Of a stretch of DNA of 64,000 nt, positions 49,042-60,189 are shown one piece after another; the stretch's first letter is position 1, and each line of letters begins with the position of its first letter. Below the pieces are notes generated by a model. The model was not told the DNA's origin and did no database searches. It worked only from the letters and a program-made list of their open reading frames with translations. The position numbers were made by a program, and so were the translations under genes. Origin of the DNA: Embleya scabrispora (GTDB taxonomy: Bacteria > Actinomycetota > Actinomycetes > Streptomycetales > Streptomycetaceae); NCBI RefSeq assembly GCF_002024165.1, contig NZ_MWQN01000001.1:4629501-4693500 (forward strand), given 5' to 3'.

Positions 49042-50524
49042 GCCAATCGAGGGTCACGCGACCAGGGCGAATCGACCTCGCCCCCTTGCCGGTCGGATTG
49101 ACGGTGACCGTGACGATCGCCCGGAGTGCCTGACGGCGCTCCGGGATCGTCAACCCACCCCAGACCTCGCGAGCGTTCGGACCCACCAGCTGCTCCAGCA
49201 CAGGCGGAATACTCGATCTCCGAGCCCGCTCACGCGCCGCCTCGATCTCCGGCATCCAGGCCGCCTCCATCGCCGCCAGCGACGTCAACGACAAGGTGCC
49301 CTTCGTCGCGAGTGCCCGCGCCTCCTCCAACTTCGCCTGCTTTTCCGAGATTTCGGCAAGCGCCGCCTGAACCACATCGTCATCATTGGAGGCGTTCAGG
49401 AACGCGTCCGCGGCGTCCGGCCGTTCCAGACGCTCCAAGACCGCAGCCTCGACGTAGTCGTCCAACAGATGCTCGGCCATGGCCACATGGAAAGCGGCAA
49501 TACACGTGTAGCAGAACGCATTTCGCGGGTGACGCATGCGCAGATACTCGCCACAGCCCGGGGCACCACAAAACGCCAGGCCGCTGAGAAGGTGCTTCAC
49601 CGCGTTGTCCCGATGCGTTTTACGCGTCGGATCGGCGATGATCGCGGACGCCTGCCACCAAGCGGTGACGTCGTCGTCCTTCAGCAGCGGCTCCCACGTG
49701 GCCTTGCCAATGACCTTGCCCTGATGGACGCGCATCCCGATGTAGGCGGGGTTGCTCGCGGTTCGAACCACCTGGATGATGTCCCATCCTCGAGCGTTGC
49801 GAAAGGGCGTAGGAATGCCGCGCCGGTTGAGATCCTGCGCGATCGAGTACGCCGATTGACGTGCGGCGATACGCCGGACGATCTCCCGCACGATCGGCGC
49901 CTTCGGATTCGCCAGCGCCTCGAAGGCGAACTCGGCCGTCGGCAGGGCATCATCCGGGATCTGCGCGATCAACTTCCCGGTGTCCGAGTGGTAGATCCTT
50001 CGGTACCCGAACGGGATGCGGCCATGAGGTTCGCCGCGCTCGGCGCGCTGACGCACGGTGCGCAACACGCCTTCCCTGATGCCCTCGCCGGCGTCCTCGT
50101 CACGGACGGCGTCCAGGGCGGTGCGATTGCGGTGCGACCGCAGGGTGAGGTCGTACAGCTCTCCCGTGTACCACCAGAGCGTTTTCGTGTCATGGCACAA
50201 ATCCCGGAGCGCGACATAGACGGCAAGGTCGCGTTGCGCGCGCGCCGACTCCCATGTCATCAGGACATCGCCCGCCCCTGAGCGGACGGCTTCCATCATT
50301 GCCGCGAACTCGTCGCGGGGCTTGCGGGCATGCCGGGTTGCAGACATGCCGACGTCGCGGAACTCGCCGACGATGGGCCACATTTCCCGGGCGGCGACAG
50401 GACGCATTTCCGCGAACTGGTCGTTGACGGAGATACCTCTTCGGGTGCGGTCGTGGGAGTTTCGGGCGTAGAGGATGGCGCGCAGGCCCGGTCGCCGAAA
50501 CTGCGTGTCGTCGATGCCGCTCAT
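48980..50524 (-). CDS. int: Large serine recombinase (phage integrase)
   Basis: 514 residues from ATG 50,524. Resolvase-type catalytic domain: 'LRAILYARNSHDRTRRGISVNDQ' with nucleophile Ser23, then 'WESARAQRDLAVYVALRDLC'. Recombinase domain with 'HGRIPFGYRR' and 'RRIAARQSAYSIAQDLNRRGIPTP'. Zinc ribbon (FCGAPGCGEYLRMR..CYTC) and coiled coil (about 370-430). It joins attP and attB without host factors; excision needs a directionality factor. The longer upstream frame crosses comEC and is excluded. Confidence 0.93.
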   Translation of the reverse strand: MSGIDDTQFRRPGLRAILYARNSHDRTRRGISVNDQFAEMRPVAAREMWPIVGEFRDVGMSATRHARKPRDEFAAMMEAVRSGAGDVLMTWESARAQRDLAVYVALRDLCHDTKTLWWYTGELYDLTLRSHRNRTALDAVRDEDAGEGIREGVLRTVRQRAERGEPHGRIPFGYRRIYHSDTGKLIAQIPDDALPTAEFAFEALANPKAPIVREIVRRIAARQSAYSIAQDLNRRGIPTPFRNARGWDIIQVVRTASNPAYIGMRVHQGKVIGKATWEPLLKDDDVTAWWQASAIIADPTRKTHRDNAVKHLLSGLAFCGAPGCGEYLRMRHPRNAFCYTCIAAFHVAMAEHLLDDYVEAAVLERLERPDAADAFLNASNDDDVVQAALAEISEKQAKLEEARALATKGTLSLTSLAAMEAAWMPEIEAARERARRSSIPPVLEQLVGPNAREVWGGLTIPERRQALRAIVTVTVNPTGKGARSIRPGRVTLDWLTPGAPRRRPGPLSGPGANA

Positions 50525-52919
50525 GGCGGGAATGTACTCCCGGAACTCACATGTCTGTACTACCTTCGCAGGAACCAACATCACAATTTTGTTGGGTTTC
50601 GTACTGTTCGTGCTCCGTCGTGTGGGAGTCCACGGACGTACGCTGCCGATTGCCGGCGCCGCCGCCGTGGCGTGCTTCGTGGTCGTCGCCCGTCCCGAGC
50701 CCAGCGTGCTGCGGGCCGCCGCGATGGGCCTGGTCACCGTGGTCGCGCTGTATACCGGCCGGCCCCGGCGAGGGCTTCCGGCGCTCGCGGTTGCCGTACT
50801 CGGCCTGGTCCTGCTCGATCCGACCCTGGCCCGCTCCTACGGTTTCGCGTTGTCCGCGCTGGCCACCGGCGCGCTGCTCCTGCTCGCCCCGCACTGGACG
50901 AAGCGCCTCCGGGCCCGGGGCTGGCCGACGTGGGCCGCGGTCCTGGTGGCCGTACCGCTCGCCGCGCAGGCGGTATGCGGACCGCTCGTGGTGACCTTCG
51001 CCGGCCGGATCAGCCTGATGGCCGTCCCGTGCAACCTGCTCGCCGAGTTCGCGGTCGCACCGGCCACGATCCTCGGCTTCGTCACCCTGCTCCTCGCCCC
51101 GATCTGCCTCCCGCTCGCCCGGCTCACCGCCTGGCTCGGCTCGTGGCCGATCGCCTGGATCGCGGCCGTGGCCCGCACCGGCGCCGACCTGCCCGGCGCC
51201 GCCGTCACCTGGCCGACCGGCCTCTTCGGCGGCGCGGCACTCGCGGCGATCACGATCGCGGCCGTCCCGACCCTGCGGCTGCTCCGCCGCACGCCGCGAC
51301 CCGAGCGGTCCGGGCGTGGGCGGGCGATGTCGACGGCCCTGCTCGCGACCCTCGTGGTGGTCCTCCTGCTGCGTCCGCCGATCCTGGTGCGCCCCTTGAC
51401 CGGCTGGCCGCCCCCGGGCTGGCACTTGGTGATGTGCGACGTCGGCCAGGGCGACGCCCTCGTCCTGAACGCGGGCGCCGGTGCGGGCGTCCTGATCGAC
51501 GCCGGCCCCGACCCGGATGCGGTCGACGGCTGCCTACGCGACCTCGGCATCCGCCGGCTGCCGCTGATCGTGCTGAGCCACTATCACGCCGACCACGTGG
51601 AGGGACTCCCCGGAGCACTGCGCGGCCGAGGGGTGGGGCTCATCCAGGGCACCCCGATCCTCGATCCTGCGGGCGAAGTGGTGCGAGTCCGCCGTTGGGC
51701 CGCCGGAGCCGGTGCCTCCTTGAGCACCCCCGCCGGCGCCGTTGAGCAGCGCACATTGGGGTCGCTGACGTGGCGAACGTTTACTCCGTCGAACCTGGAA
51801 GCCCTCTCCGCCCATCCGGCGGATCGGCAAGTGCCGTCGCGTGCCGCGTCGACCTTCATACCTGCGGATCCATTCGGGTGTGCCCGATGTGACGCGGCAG
51901 CGGGTGCGGTCGACTTGCCGGTGCTGGGTGTGGGTGGGAGCGGGACGTCGGGGCGGGCTGTGGGTGGGTCGGTGGCCAACAACGCGAGCCTGGTGGTACT
52001 CGCGGAACGGCACGGGGTTCGGATGCTGCTCACCGGTGACGCCGAAGTCGAGGCGCAGGAAGCGCTGCGGGGGCGGCTGGCCGGTGTTCGGGTGGACGTC
52101 CTGAAGGTTGCGCATCACGGCTCGGCTCGACAGGACCCCGCTCTCGTTCTCGGGCTGCGCCCCAGGCTGGCCCTGGTCTCGGTGGGCAAGGACAACCCCT
52201 ACGGCCACCCGTCGCCGTCCGCCCGTGCCTTGGTCGCCGCGTCCGGCGCCCGCCTCCTACGCACCGACACCGATGGGCCCATCGCGGTGACCGGCTCCCC
52301 GGCTCACCTCGAGGCGGTGGCCCGAGGACCGGCCACCCGGCATGCCCATCGCCCTTTGGTGGATGGCGGTCGGCCCGCCGTTGTGGTCGAACGTAGTTCC
52401 CGGCGAGGGTGGGGTGTTGGGTGGCGGAGCGGGCGCCGCCGGGTCGGGGGGCGTTGCCGCTGCGCGGCGCCTGGAGGTTCCGGCTCCGCTGCGCTCCACC
52501 GCTGCCTGGATCGCACCCGGGGCCGGGTCGGGCCGGGTCGCGGCGGGGCGGAGTCGGTGGAGGCGGTTTGCGCGGCCGGAGCCGGATGTCTGCGCGCGGT
52601 ATGGCACGAAGCAGGTGCCCGAGGGCTGGTTTCCGGCATTCGCGCCCGGAGTGCCCGTGTCGGTCCCGAGGGGCCCAGAGGGCGGCGGAACCGGAGCCCA
52701 GGGCGGCTCTCCTGCCTTCTCGCTCGTGCCGACCTGCGGTTGCACCTCCCAGTCGCGGCGCAGGCCCCGTGCGATTCGGTTTCGTCGATGGCGCCGGTCG
52801 GTCGATGCCAACTTTCGGTGTGGGTGGCTCGGGATGTGGGTGGGTTGGGGTGTCTGTCGGGCGTGGGATGCTTGGTCGGGTGGCCAGACGAATGCAGGAT
52901 GATCCGCTCGCGCCGGTGA
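50475..52919 (+). CDS. comEC: ComEC/Rec2 DNA-uptake protein, 3' part, split by the prophage
   Basis: Real ComEC sequence starts near 50,571 (SGTNIT-like 'AGTNITILLGFVLFVLRRVG') and goes on through several membrane helices to a metallo-beta-lactamase-like domain: CDVGQGDALVL, LSHYHADHVEGLPG, LTGDAEVEAQE, KVAHHGSARQDP, SVGKDNPYGHPSP. In intact proteins an N-terminal domain and further helices come before; they are absent here. The open frame upstream of 50,571 is phage DNA. The last 190 codons after GSPAHLEAVARG are unlike the family and overlap holA by 40 bp. As it stands the gene is broken, though phage excision would restore it. Confidence 0.85.
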   Translation: MARRPGRRNCVSSMPLMAGMYSRNSHVCTTFAGTNITILLGFVLFVLRRVGVHGRTLPIAGAAAVACFVVVARPEPSVLRAAAMGLVTVVALYTGRPRRGLPALAVAVLGLVLLDPTLARSYGFALSALATGALLLLAPHWTKRLRARGWPTWAAVLVAVPLAAQAVCGPLVVTFAGRISLMAVPCNLLAEFAVAPATILGFVTLLLAPICLPLARLTAWLGSWPIAWIAAVARTGADLPGAAVTWPTGLFGGAALAAITIAAVPTLRLLRRTPRPERSGRGRAMSTALLATLVVVLLLRPPILVRPLTGWPPPGWHLVMCDVGQGDALVLNAGAGAGVLIDAGPDPDAVDGCLRDLGIRRLPLIVLSHYHADHVEGLPGALRGRGVGLIQGTPILDPAGEVVRVRRWAAGAGASLSTPAGAVEQRTLGSLTWRTFTPSNLEALSAHPADRQVPSRAASTFIPADPFGCARCDAAAGAVDLPVLGVGGSGTSGRAVGGSVANNASLVVLAERHGVRMLLTGDAEVEAQEALRGRLAGVRVDVLKVAHHGSARQDPALVLGLRPRLALVSVGKDNPYGHPSPSARALVAASGARLLRTDTDGPIAVTGSPAHLEAVARGPATRHAHRPLVDGGRPAVVVERSSRRGWGVGWRSGRRRVGGRCRCAAPGGSGSAALHRCLDRTRGRVGPGRGGAESVEAVCAAGAGCLRAVWHEAGARGLVSGIRARSARVGPEGPRGRRNRSPGRLSCLLARADLRLHLPVAAQAPCDSVSSMAPVGRCQLSVWVARDVGGLGCLSGVGCLVGWPDECRMIRSRR
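50545..50590. other. attR: Phage-chromosome junction (attR region)
   Basis: Between the integrase start (50,524) and the first ComEC-like codons (about 50,571) the DNA changes from phage to host. The host reading frame contains GGAACCAACATC, fitting the conserved Gly-Thr-Asn of ComEC helix region. The core is probably within TTCGCAGGAACC (50,565-50,576). The exact crossover dinucleotide cannot be set without attL. Confidence 0.65.
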
Positions 52920-53857
52920 CGCTTGTCGTCGGGGCCGAGGAGTTGCTCGTGGATCGGGCGATCGGGGATGTGGTCCGTGCCGTTCGGGCGCAGGATCCCG
53001 AGGCGGATGTTCGGGACGTGGCGCCGGGGGCGTTGCAGGCCGGGATGTTGTCCGAGTTGGCCAGTCCCTCTTTGTTCGGTGAGCGCAAGGTCATCGTGAT
53101 CCGGTCCGCGCAGGATCTGGGGACGGATCTGGTCGGCGAGGTCACGCGGTTGATCGCCGATCCTGCCGAGGAGATCGTGCTGGTGCTCGCGCATCTGGGC
53201 GGGCCCAAGGGCAAAAAGCTGTTGGACGCGGTGCGCAAGGTGGGTGTGCGCGAGGTCGCGTGTCCCAAGGTGACCAAGGTCGGGGATCGCATCGCGTTCG
53301 CGCGGGCGGAGTTTCGGGTGGCCGGGCGCTCGCTCACCGAGGACGCCTGTCGCACGTTGGTCGAGGCGATCGGCAACGATCTGCGGGAGTTGGCCTCCGC
53401 GTGCAGCCAGTTGATGGCGGATGTCGACGGTGTGGTCGACGAGGAAGTGGTCTCGCGCTACTACAGCGGCGTTGCCGAGGCGTCCAGCTTCACCGTCGCC
53501 GACAAGACCGTCGAGGGGCGTACCGCCGAGGCGCTGGAGCAGTTGCGCTGGGCGTTGTCCGTGGGTGTTGCGCCGGTCATGGTCACGAGCGCGCTCGCGC
53601 AGAGCGTGCGGCAGATCGCCCGGGTCGGCGCCGCCCCCCGGAACGCCCGGCCGAACGATTTGGCGCGCGACCTCGGCATGCCGCCGTGGAAGGTCGACCG
53701 GGTTCGACAGCAACTGCGTGGCTGGACTCCGGACGGCATCGTCCGAGCCCTCACCGCCGTCGCCGACGCCGACGCGGCGGTCAAGGGCGGCGGTATGGAT
53801 CCCGCGTATGCACTGGAAAAGGCCGTGGTGACGATCTCCACCGCCCGCAACGCCTGA
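52880..53857 (+). CDS. holA: DNA polymerase III subunit delta
   Basis: 325 residues from GTG, matching the streptomycete form (start ARR..DDPLAPVTLVVGAEELL). Further family marks: 'SPSLFGERKVIVIRSAQDL', 'LVLAHLGGPKGKKLLDAVRK', 'GNDLRELASACSQLMAD', 'DLGMPPWKVDRVRQQLRGW'. It opens the beta clamp in the clamp loader. Follows comEC directly, as in other streptomycetes. Upstream ATGs at 52,868 and 52,892 are alternatives. Confidence 0.92.
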   Translation: MARRMQDDPLAPVTLVVGAEELLVDRAIGDVVRAVRAQDPEADVRDVAPGALQAGMLSELASPSLFGERKVIVIRSAQDLGTDLVGEVTRLIADPAEEIVLVLAHLGGPKGKKLLDAVRKVGVREVACPKVTKVGDRIAFARAEFRVAGRSLTEDACRTLVEAIGNDLRELASACSQLMADVDGVVDEEVVSRYYSGVAEASSFTVADKTVEGRTAEALEQLRWALSVGVAPVMVTSALAQSVRQIARVGAAPRNARPNDLARDLGMPPWKVDRVRQQLRGWTPDGIVRALTAVADADAAVKGGGMDPAYALEKAVVTISTARNA

Positions 53858-54037
53858 CCGCCGCGACCACCACCCCGGTGGCGGGCCGAATCGCTCGTCG
53901 CTTCGCCTCCGGACGACCCGACCGTCCAACTCCACCGCCCCACCCCGAGGCACGACCCCGCCTACCGGCGGCCCAGAAACCAACCCGCCACCCCAAGGCC
54001 GGATCCACCCGCCGCCCCAGGGCCGGACGCCACCTGG

Positions 54038-54451
54038 GCGCGGATCGCGGGGGTCGCCGACGTCCCACAGCCGGGTGCCGCCGTCCTCGCTCCCGGTGAC
54101 CAGGACGCGCCCGTCCGGGCCGAAGGCGACGGTGCCCACCGTCGCGGTATGGCCGGCCGGCGCGGACAGCCGGGTCGGGGTGCGACGGTCCGAGATGTCC
54201 CACAGGCGCACCACACCCCCCGCGCCCGCCGTGACCAAAAGGCGCGCGTCGGGACCGGGCACGGCCCGGAACACCGCCTCGTCGTGCGCCGCGAAGTGGG
54301 TGATCAGCACCGGAGCGCGGGGATCGGACACGTCCCACAGACGCACCGTGCCGTCATAGTTCGCGCTGACCAGCAGTCGGCCCCCGGCATCGACGGTCAG
54401 CGATTCCACGTCCTCGGGCCGGCCGGGCAACTCCGCGAGCACGGTCGCATG
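54038..54451 (-). pseudogene. WD40-repeat gene remnant
   Basis: Three beta-propeller blades in one frame: 'VDAGGRLLVSANYDGTVRLW', 'GPDARLLVTAGAGGVVRLWD' and 'GPDGRVLVTGSEDGGTRLWD', each followed by S/G-DPR/DRR. A closed propeller needs about seven. Upstream the frame runs into the 174-bp repeat, downstream it falls into low-complexity Gly/Pro/Arg codons and shadows holA. It is therefore a fragment, probably left by repeat-driven deletion. Confidence 0.7.
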
Positions 54452-54798
54452 CCGGGGGCAGATCCCATCCACCGCTCCGGGCCCGATCCACCCGCCGCTC
54501 CCGGGGGCCGGACCGACCCGCCACTCCGGCGGCCGGACCCACCCGTCACTCAGGCGGCCGGACCCCATCTCCCGCTCCGGGCCGGATTCACTCGCCACCC
54601 CGAGGGTTGGACCGATCCGCAGATGCCGGGGGCGGACCCCACCCACCGCTCCGGGCCCGATCCACCCGCCGCTCCCGGGGGCCGGACTGACCCGCCACTC
54701 CGGCGGCCGGACCCACCCGTCACTCAGGCGGCCGGACCCCATCTCCCGCTCCGGGCCGGATTCACTCGCCACCCCGAGGGTTGGACCGATCCGCAGAT
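54451..54798. repeat. 174-bp tandem duplication
   Basis: Copies start with GCCGGGGGC at 54,451 and 54,625 and are almost identical; a diverged third copy begins at 54,799. The unit equals about seven degenerate 25-bp elements, so it is a higher-order form of the neighbouring minisatellite. 174 is a multiple of three, so a frame stays open through it. Confidence 0.85.
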
Positions 54799-54925
54799 GC
54801 CGGGGGCGGATCCCATCACCCCTCTGGAGCCTGATCCACCCGCCGATCCCGAGGTTGGATTGATCCGCCGATGCCGGGGGGCGGACCCCACCCACCGCTC
54901 CGGGGCCCGATCCACCCGCCAATCC

Positions 54926-55225
54926 CGGGGGCCGGACTGACCCGCCACCGCGGCGGCGGACCCATCCGTCACCTTGGCGGCCGGATCCACCTGTCACCTT
55001 GGCGGCCGGACCCGCCTGTCACCTTGGCGGCCGGATCCACCTGTCACCTTGGCGGCCGGATCCACCTGTCACCTTGGCGGCCGGACCCACCCGCCACCCC
55101 GACGGCCGGACCCGCCTGTCACCTTGGCGGCCGGACCCACCCGCCACCCCGACGGCCGGATCCACCTGCCACCCTGGCGGCCGGACCCACCCGCCACCCC
55201 GGCGGCCGGACCCGTCCGGCGATGC
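54926..55225. repeat. 25-bp minisatellite, about 11-12 units
   Basis: Units starting GGCGGCCGGA (or GACGGCCGGA) lie exactly 25 bp apart at 54,976, 55,001, 55,026, 55,051, 55,076, 55,101, 55,126, 55,151, 55,176 and 55,201, with degenerate units before. Two variants alternate: second halves with TGTCACCTT and with CCGCCACCCC. All long open frames across it are by-products of the repeat. It lies between holA/WD40 remnant and rpsT. Confidence 0.92.
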
Positions 55226-55264
55226 CGGCCCGTTTTGCCACCGCCGCCCACCTCCGCACACCAC

Positions 55265-55297
55265 AAAAGCGCCGCCCCCCGAGATGGGGAGCGGCGC
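55265..55297 (-). terminator. rpsT terminator
   Basis: On the minus strand a GC-rich stem (GCGCCGC at 55,291-55,297 with its partner at 55,269-55,275, extended by four G-C pairs past one mismatch) is followed by TTTT (55,268-55,265). It lies 62 bp after the rpsT stop. Confidence 0.8.
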
Positions 55298-55358
55298 CCT
55301 TGTAGTGCGCTGAGCGGAGTGCGCTCGGGTGTCACGCCATGGTGATCGGTGTTGCGAG

Positions 55359-55625
55359 TCAGGCCTTGGCCGTCGCGACACGCTTCGCCAGGGCCGACTT
55401 CTTGTTGGCGGCCTGGTTCTTGTGGATGACACCCTTGCTGACGGCCTTGTCGAGCTTGCGGGCCGCGAGGCGGGTCAGCGCCTCGGCCTGCTCGACGTTG
55501 CCGGCCTCGGCGGCCTCGCGCGCCTTGCGCACGAAGGTCTTCAGCTCCGACTTGACGGCCTTGTTGCGCTGGCGCGCAATCTCGTTCGTCTTGTTGCGCT
55601 TGATCTGGGACTTGATGTTCGCCAC
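55359..55625 (-). CDS. rpsT: 30S ribosomal protein S20
   Basis: 88 residues, very basic helical bundle: [14 protein letters not shown], '[15 protein letters not shown]', '[20 protein letters not shown]'. Full family length. GTG start preceded by AGAAGG. Binds 16S rRNA early in small-subunit assembly. Divergent from lepA and convergent with holA, the usual streptomycete order. Confidence 0.97.
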   Translation of the reverse strand: MANIKSQIKRNKTNEIARQRNKAVKSELKTFVRKAREAAEAGNVEQAEALTRLAARKLDKAVSKGVIHKNQAANKKSALAKRVATAKA

Positions 55626-55684
55626 GAAAGAGCCTTCTGAGTACTAGGTCGGGATCCGATCCAGGGAGAGGGCCCGTTCGGACG

Positions 55685-55713
55685 TTGACTTGCGTGGCAG
55701 AGACACGTACGCC
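55685..55713 (+). promoter_or_regulatory. Possible lepA-direction promoter
   Basis: TTGACT (55,685-55,690), a 17-bp spacer and TACGCC (55,708-55,713). The -10 is weak. The 364-bp gap 55,626-55,989 between rpsT and lepA also has the direct repeat TTGACCTTTGC at about 55,925 and 55,936 and a short upstream frame at 55,829. Confidence 0.3.
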
Positions 55714-55828
55714 ACACGCGATCCATCAGATTACCAGCAGCCGGCGGCCGGTAAGGACACGGCCCACATTCCGACCCCGCCCCGGCCCGCCGAACACCCC
55801 CGATCCCCGCCGCCAACGCGGCGTACCC

Positions 55829-55882
55829 ATGCCGCATGGGACGATAAGGAGGACACCTGTGCTCCGGCGCGTGATCCGATAA
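55829..55882 (+). promoter_or_regulatory. Possible leader ORF before lepA
   Basis: A frame of 17 codons ([17 protein letters not shown]) or, from the GTG at 55,859, of 7 codons (VLRRVIR). The latter is placed 6 bases after a perfect AAGGAGG, a better ribosome site than that of lepA itself. Arg-rich, ends at TAA. It could act as a translated leader. Confidence 0.3.
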
Positions 55883-55989
55883 CGATCGCCCGCGGCCCGC
55901 ACAGGGCACTCGCAGCATCCGAGCTTGACCTTTGCTTGACCTTTGCCCGACCCTCGCCAGTCCACCCGATCGAGAATCTGGAAGCCCGC

Positions 55990-57843
<1,854 letters not shown>

Positions 57844-58183
57844 TACCGAGTAGGGCCGGCGGTCAGGGCCGCGGTAGAACTGCGGTCAGAGCCGAGGTAG
57901 GGCTGAAACAGGACATTCGGGCGGCTTCGGTCGCTCGGGAGGAGAATCGATTACTCGATTCAGCAACTGATCCGAGAAAGCTACTACCGCGTAGCCGTCG
58001 AGCAGCGTACGTTGCGGGTGCATCGGGCAGAATCGATGCACCCGCTTCGCGTTTTGTCCGCGCCGTACCGAAGCCACAAAGGCCGAGCCGCGCACCGAAC
58101 CAACCATGCTCCATCCTCTGATCACTTCATCGGCTTCTTCCGCAGACCGGTTGGTCGGTTTCACTGCTCGCCCCGGGCACGCG

Positions 58184-58207
58184 CATACCGGTATCGATAC
58201 GGGTATG
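58184..58207 (+). promoter_or_regulatory. 24-bp palindrome upstream of the acyl-CoA synthetase gene
   Basis: The left half CATACCGGTATC is followed by GATACGGGTATG, its reverse complement apart from a single base pair. It is centred about 75 bp before the GTG of the following gene. The 428-bp gap 57,844-58,271 has no other clear feature. Size and place suit a TetR-type operator. Confidence 0.6.
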
Positions 58208-58271
58208 TGATCGCGACACCGCTCGGCACCACCACCACACCCGGAAATCCGCCCTGGACACGGAGGCCGAA

Positions 58272-60140
<1,869 letters not shown>

Positions 60141-60189
60141 CGGCGGTTGCCGTCGGCGGGTCGGTCGTGTGCTCGTGGACAATGGGGGG

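Larger units (their letters stand above)
1..50570. mobile_element. Siphovirus-type prophage integrated in comEC (left end outside window)
   Basis: A near-complete temperate phage genome: integrase, divergent repressor genes, recombination and replication genes, terminase, portal, coat, tail, tape measure, endolysin and holin in conventional order, almost all on the minus strand. The right boundary is seen directly: downstream of the integrase start the sequence passes into codons for the ComEC membrane core (about 50,560-50,580). The 5' half of comEC is absent from the window, so the left boundary lies to the left of position 1. That the plus-strand genes at 1-1,704 belong to the phage is inferred from this. 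Confidence 0.93.

Noticed and set aside
50525-50737. 71-residue N-terminal extension of the integrase
   Set aside because: It would be read from comEC DNA beyond the junction; serine integrases begin close to the YxRxS motif, and ATG 50,524 fits.
52304-54997. Minus-strand frame of 897 codons
   Set aside because: Antisense to holA and the comEC end, continued through the repeats. Only the WD40 part (54,038-54,451) carries information.
54451-55225. CRISPR array
   Set aside because: Units are contiguous with no unique spacers and no cas genes are near.
54871-55345. Pro/Gly-rich repeat proteins in all three plus frames
   Set aside because: A 25-bp repeat rotates through all frames and yields the same peptides; no start site or codon bias supports a gene.
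57863-58164. Small minus-strand frames between lepA and the ligase
   Set aside because: No ribosome site, no recognised sequence, poor codon usage.
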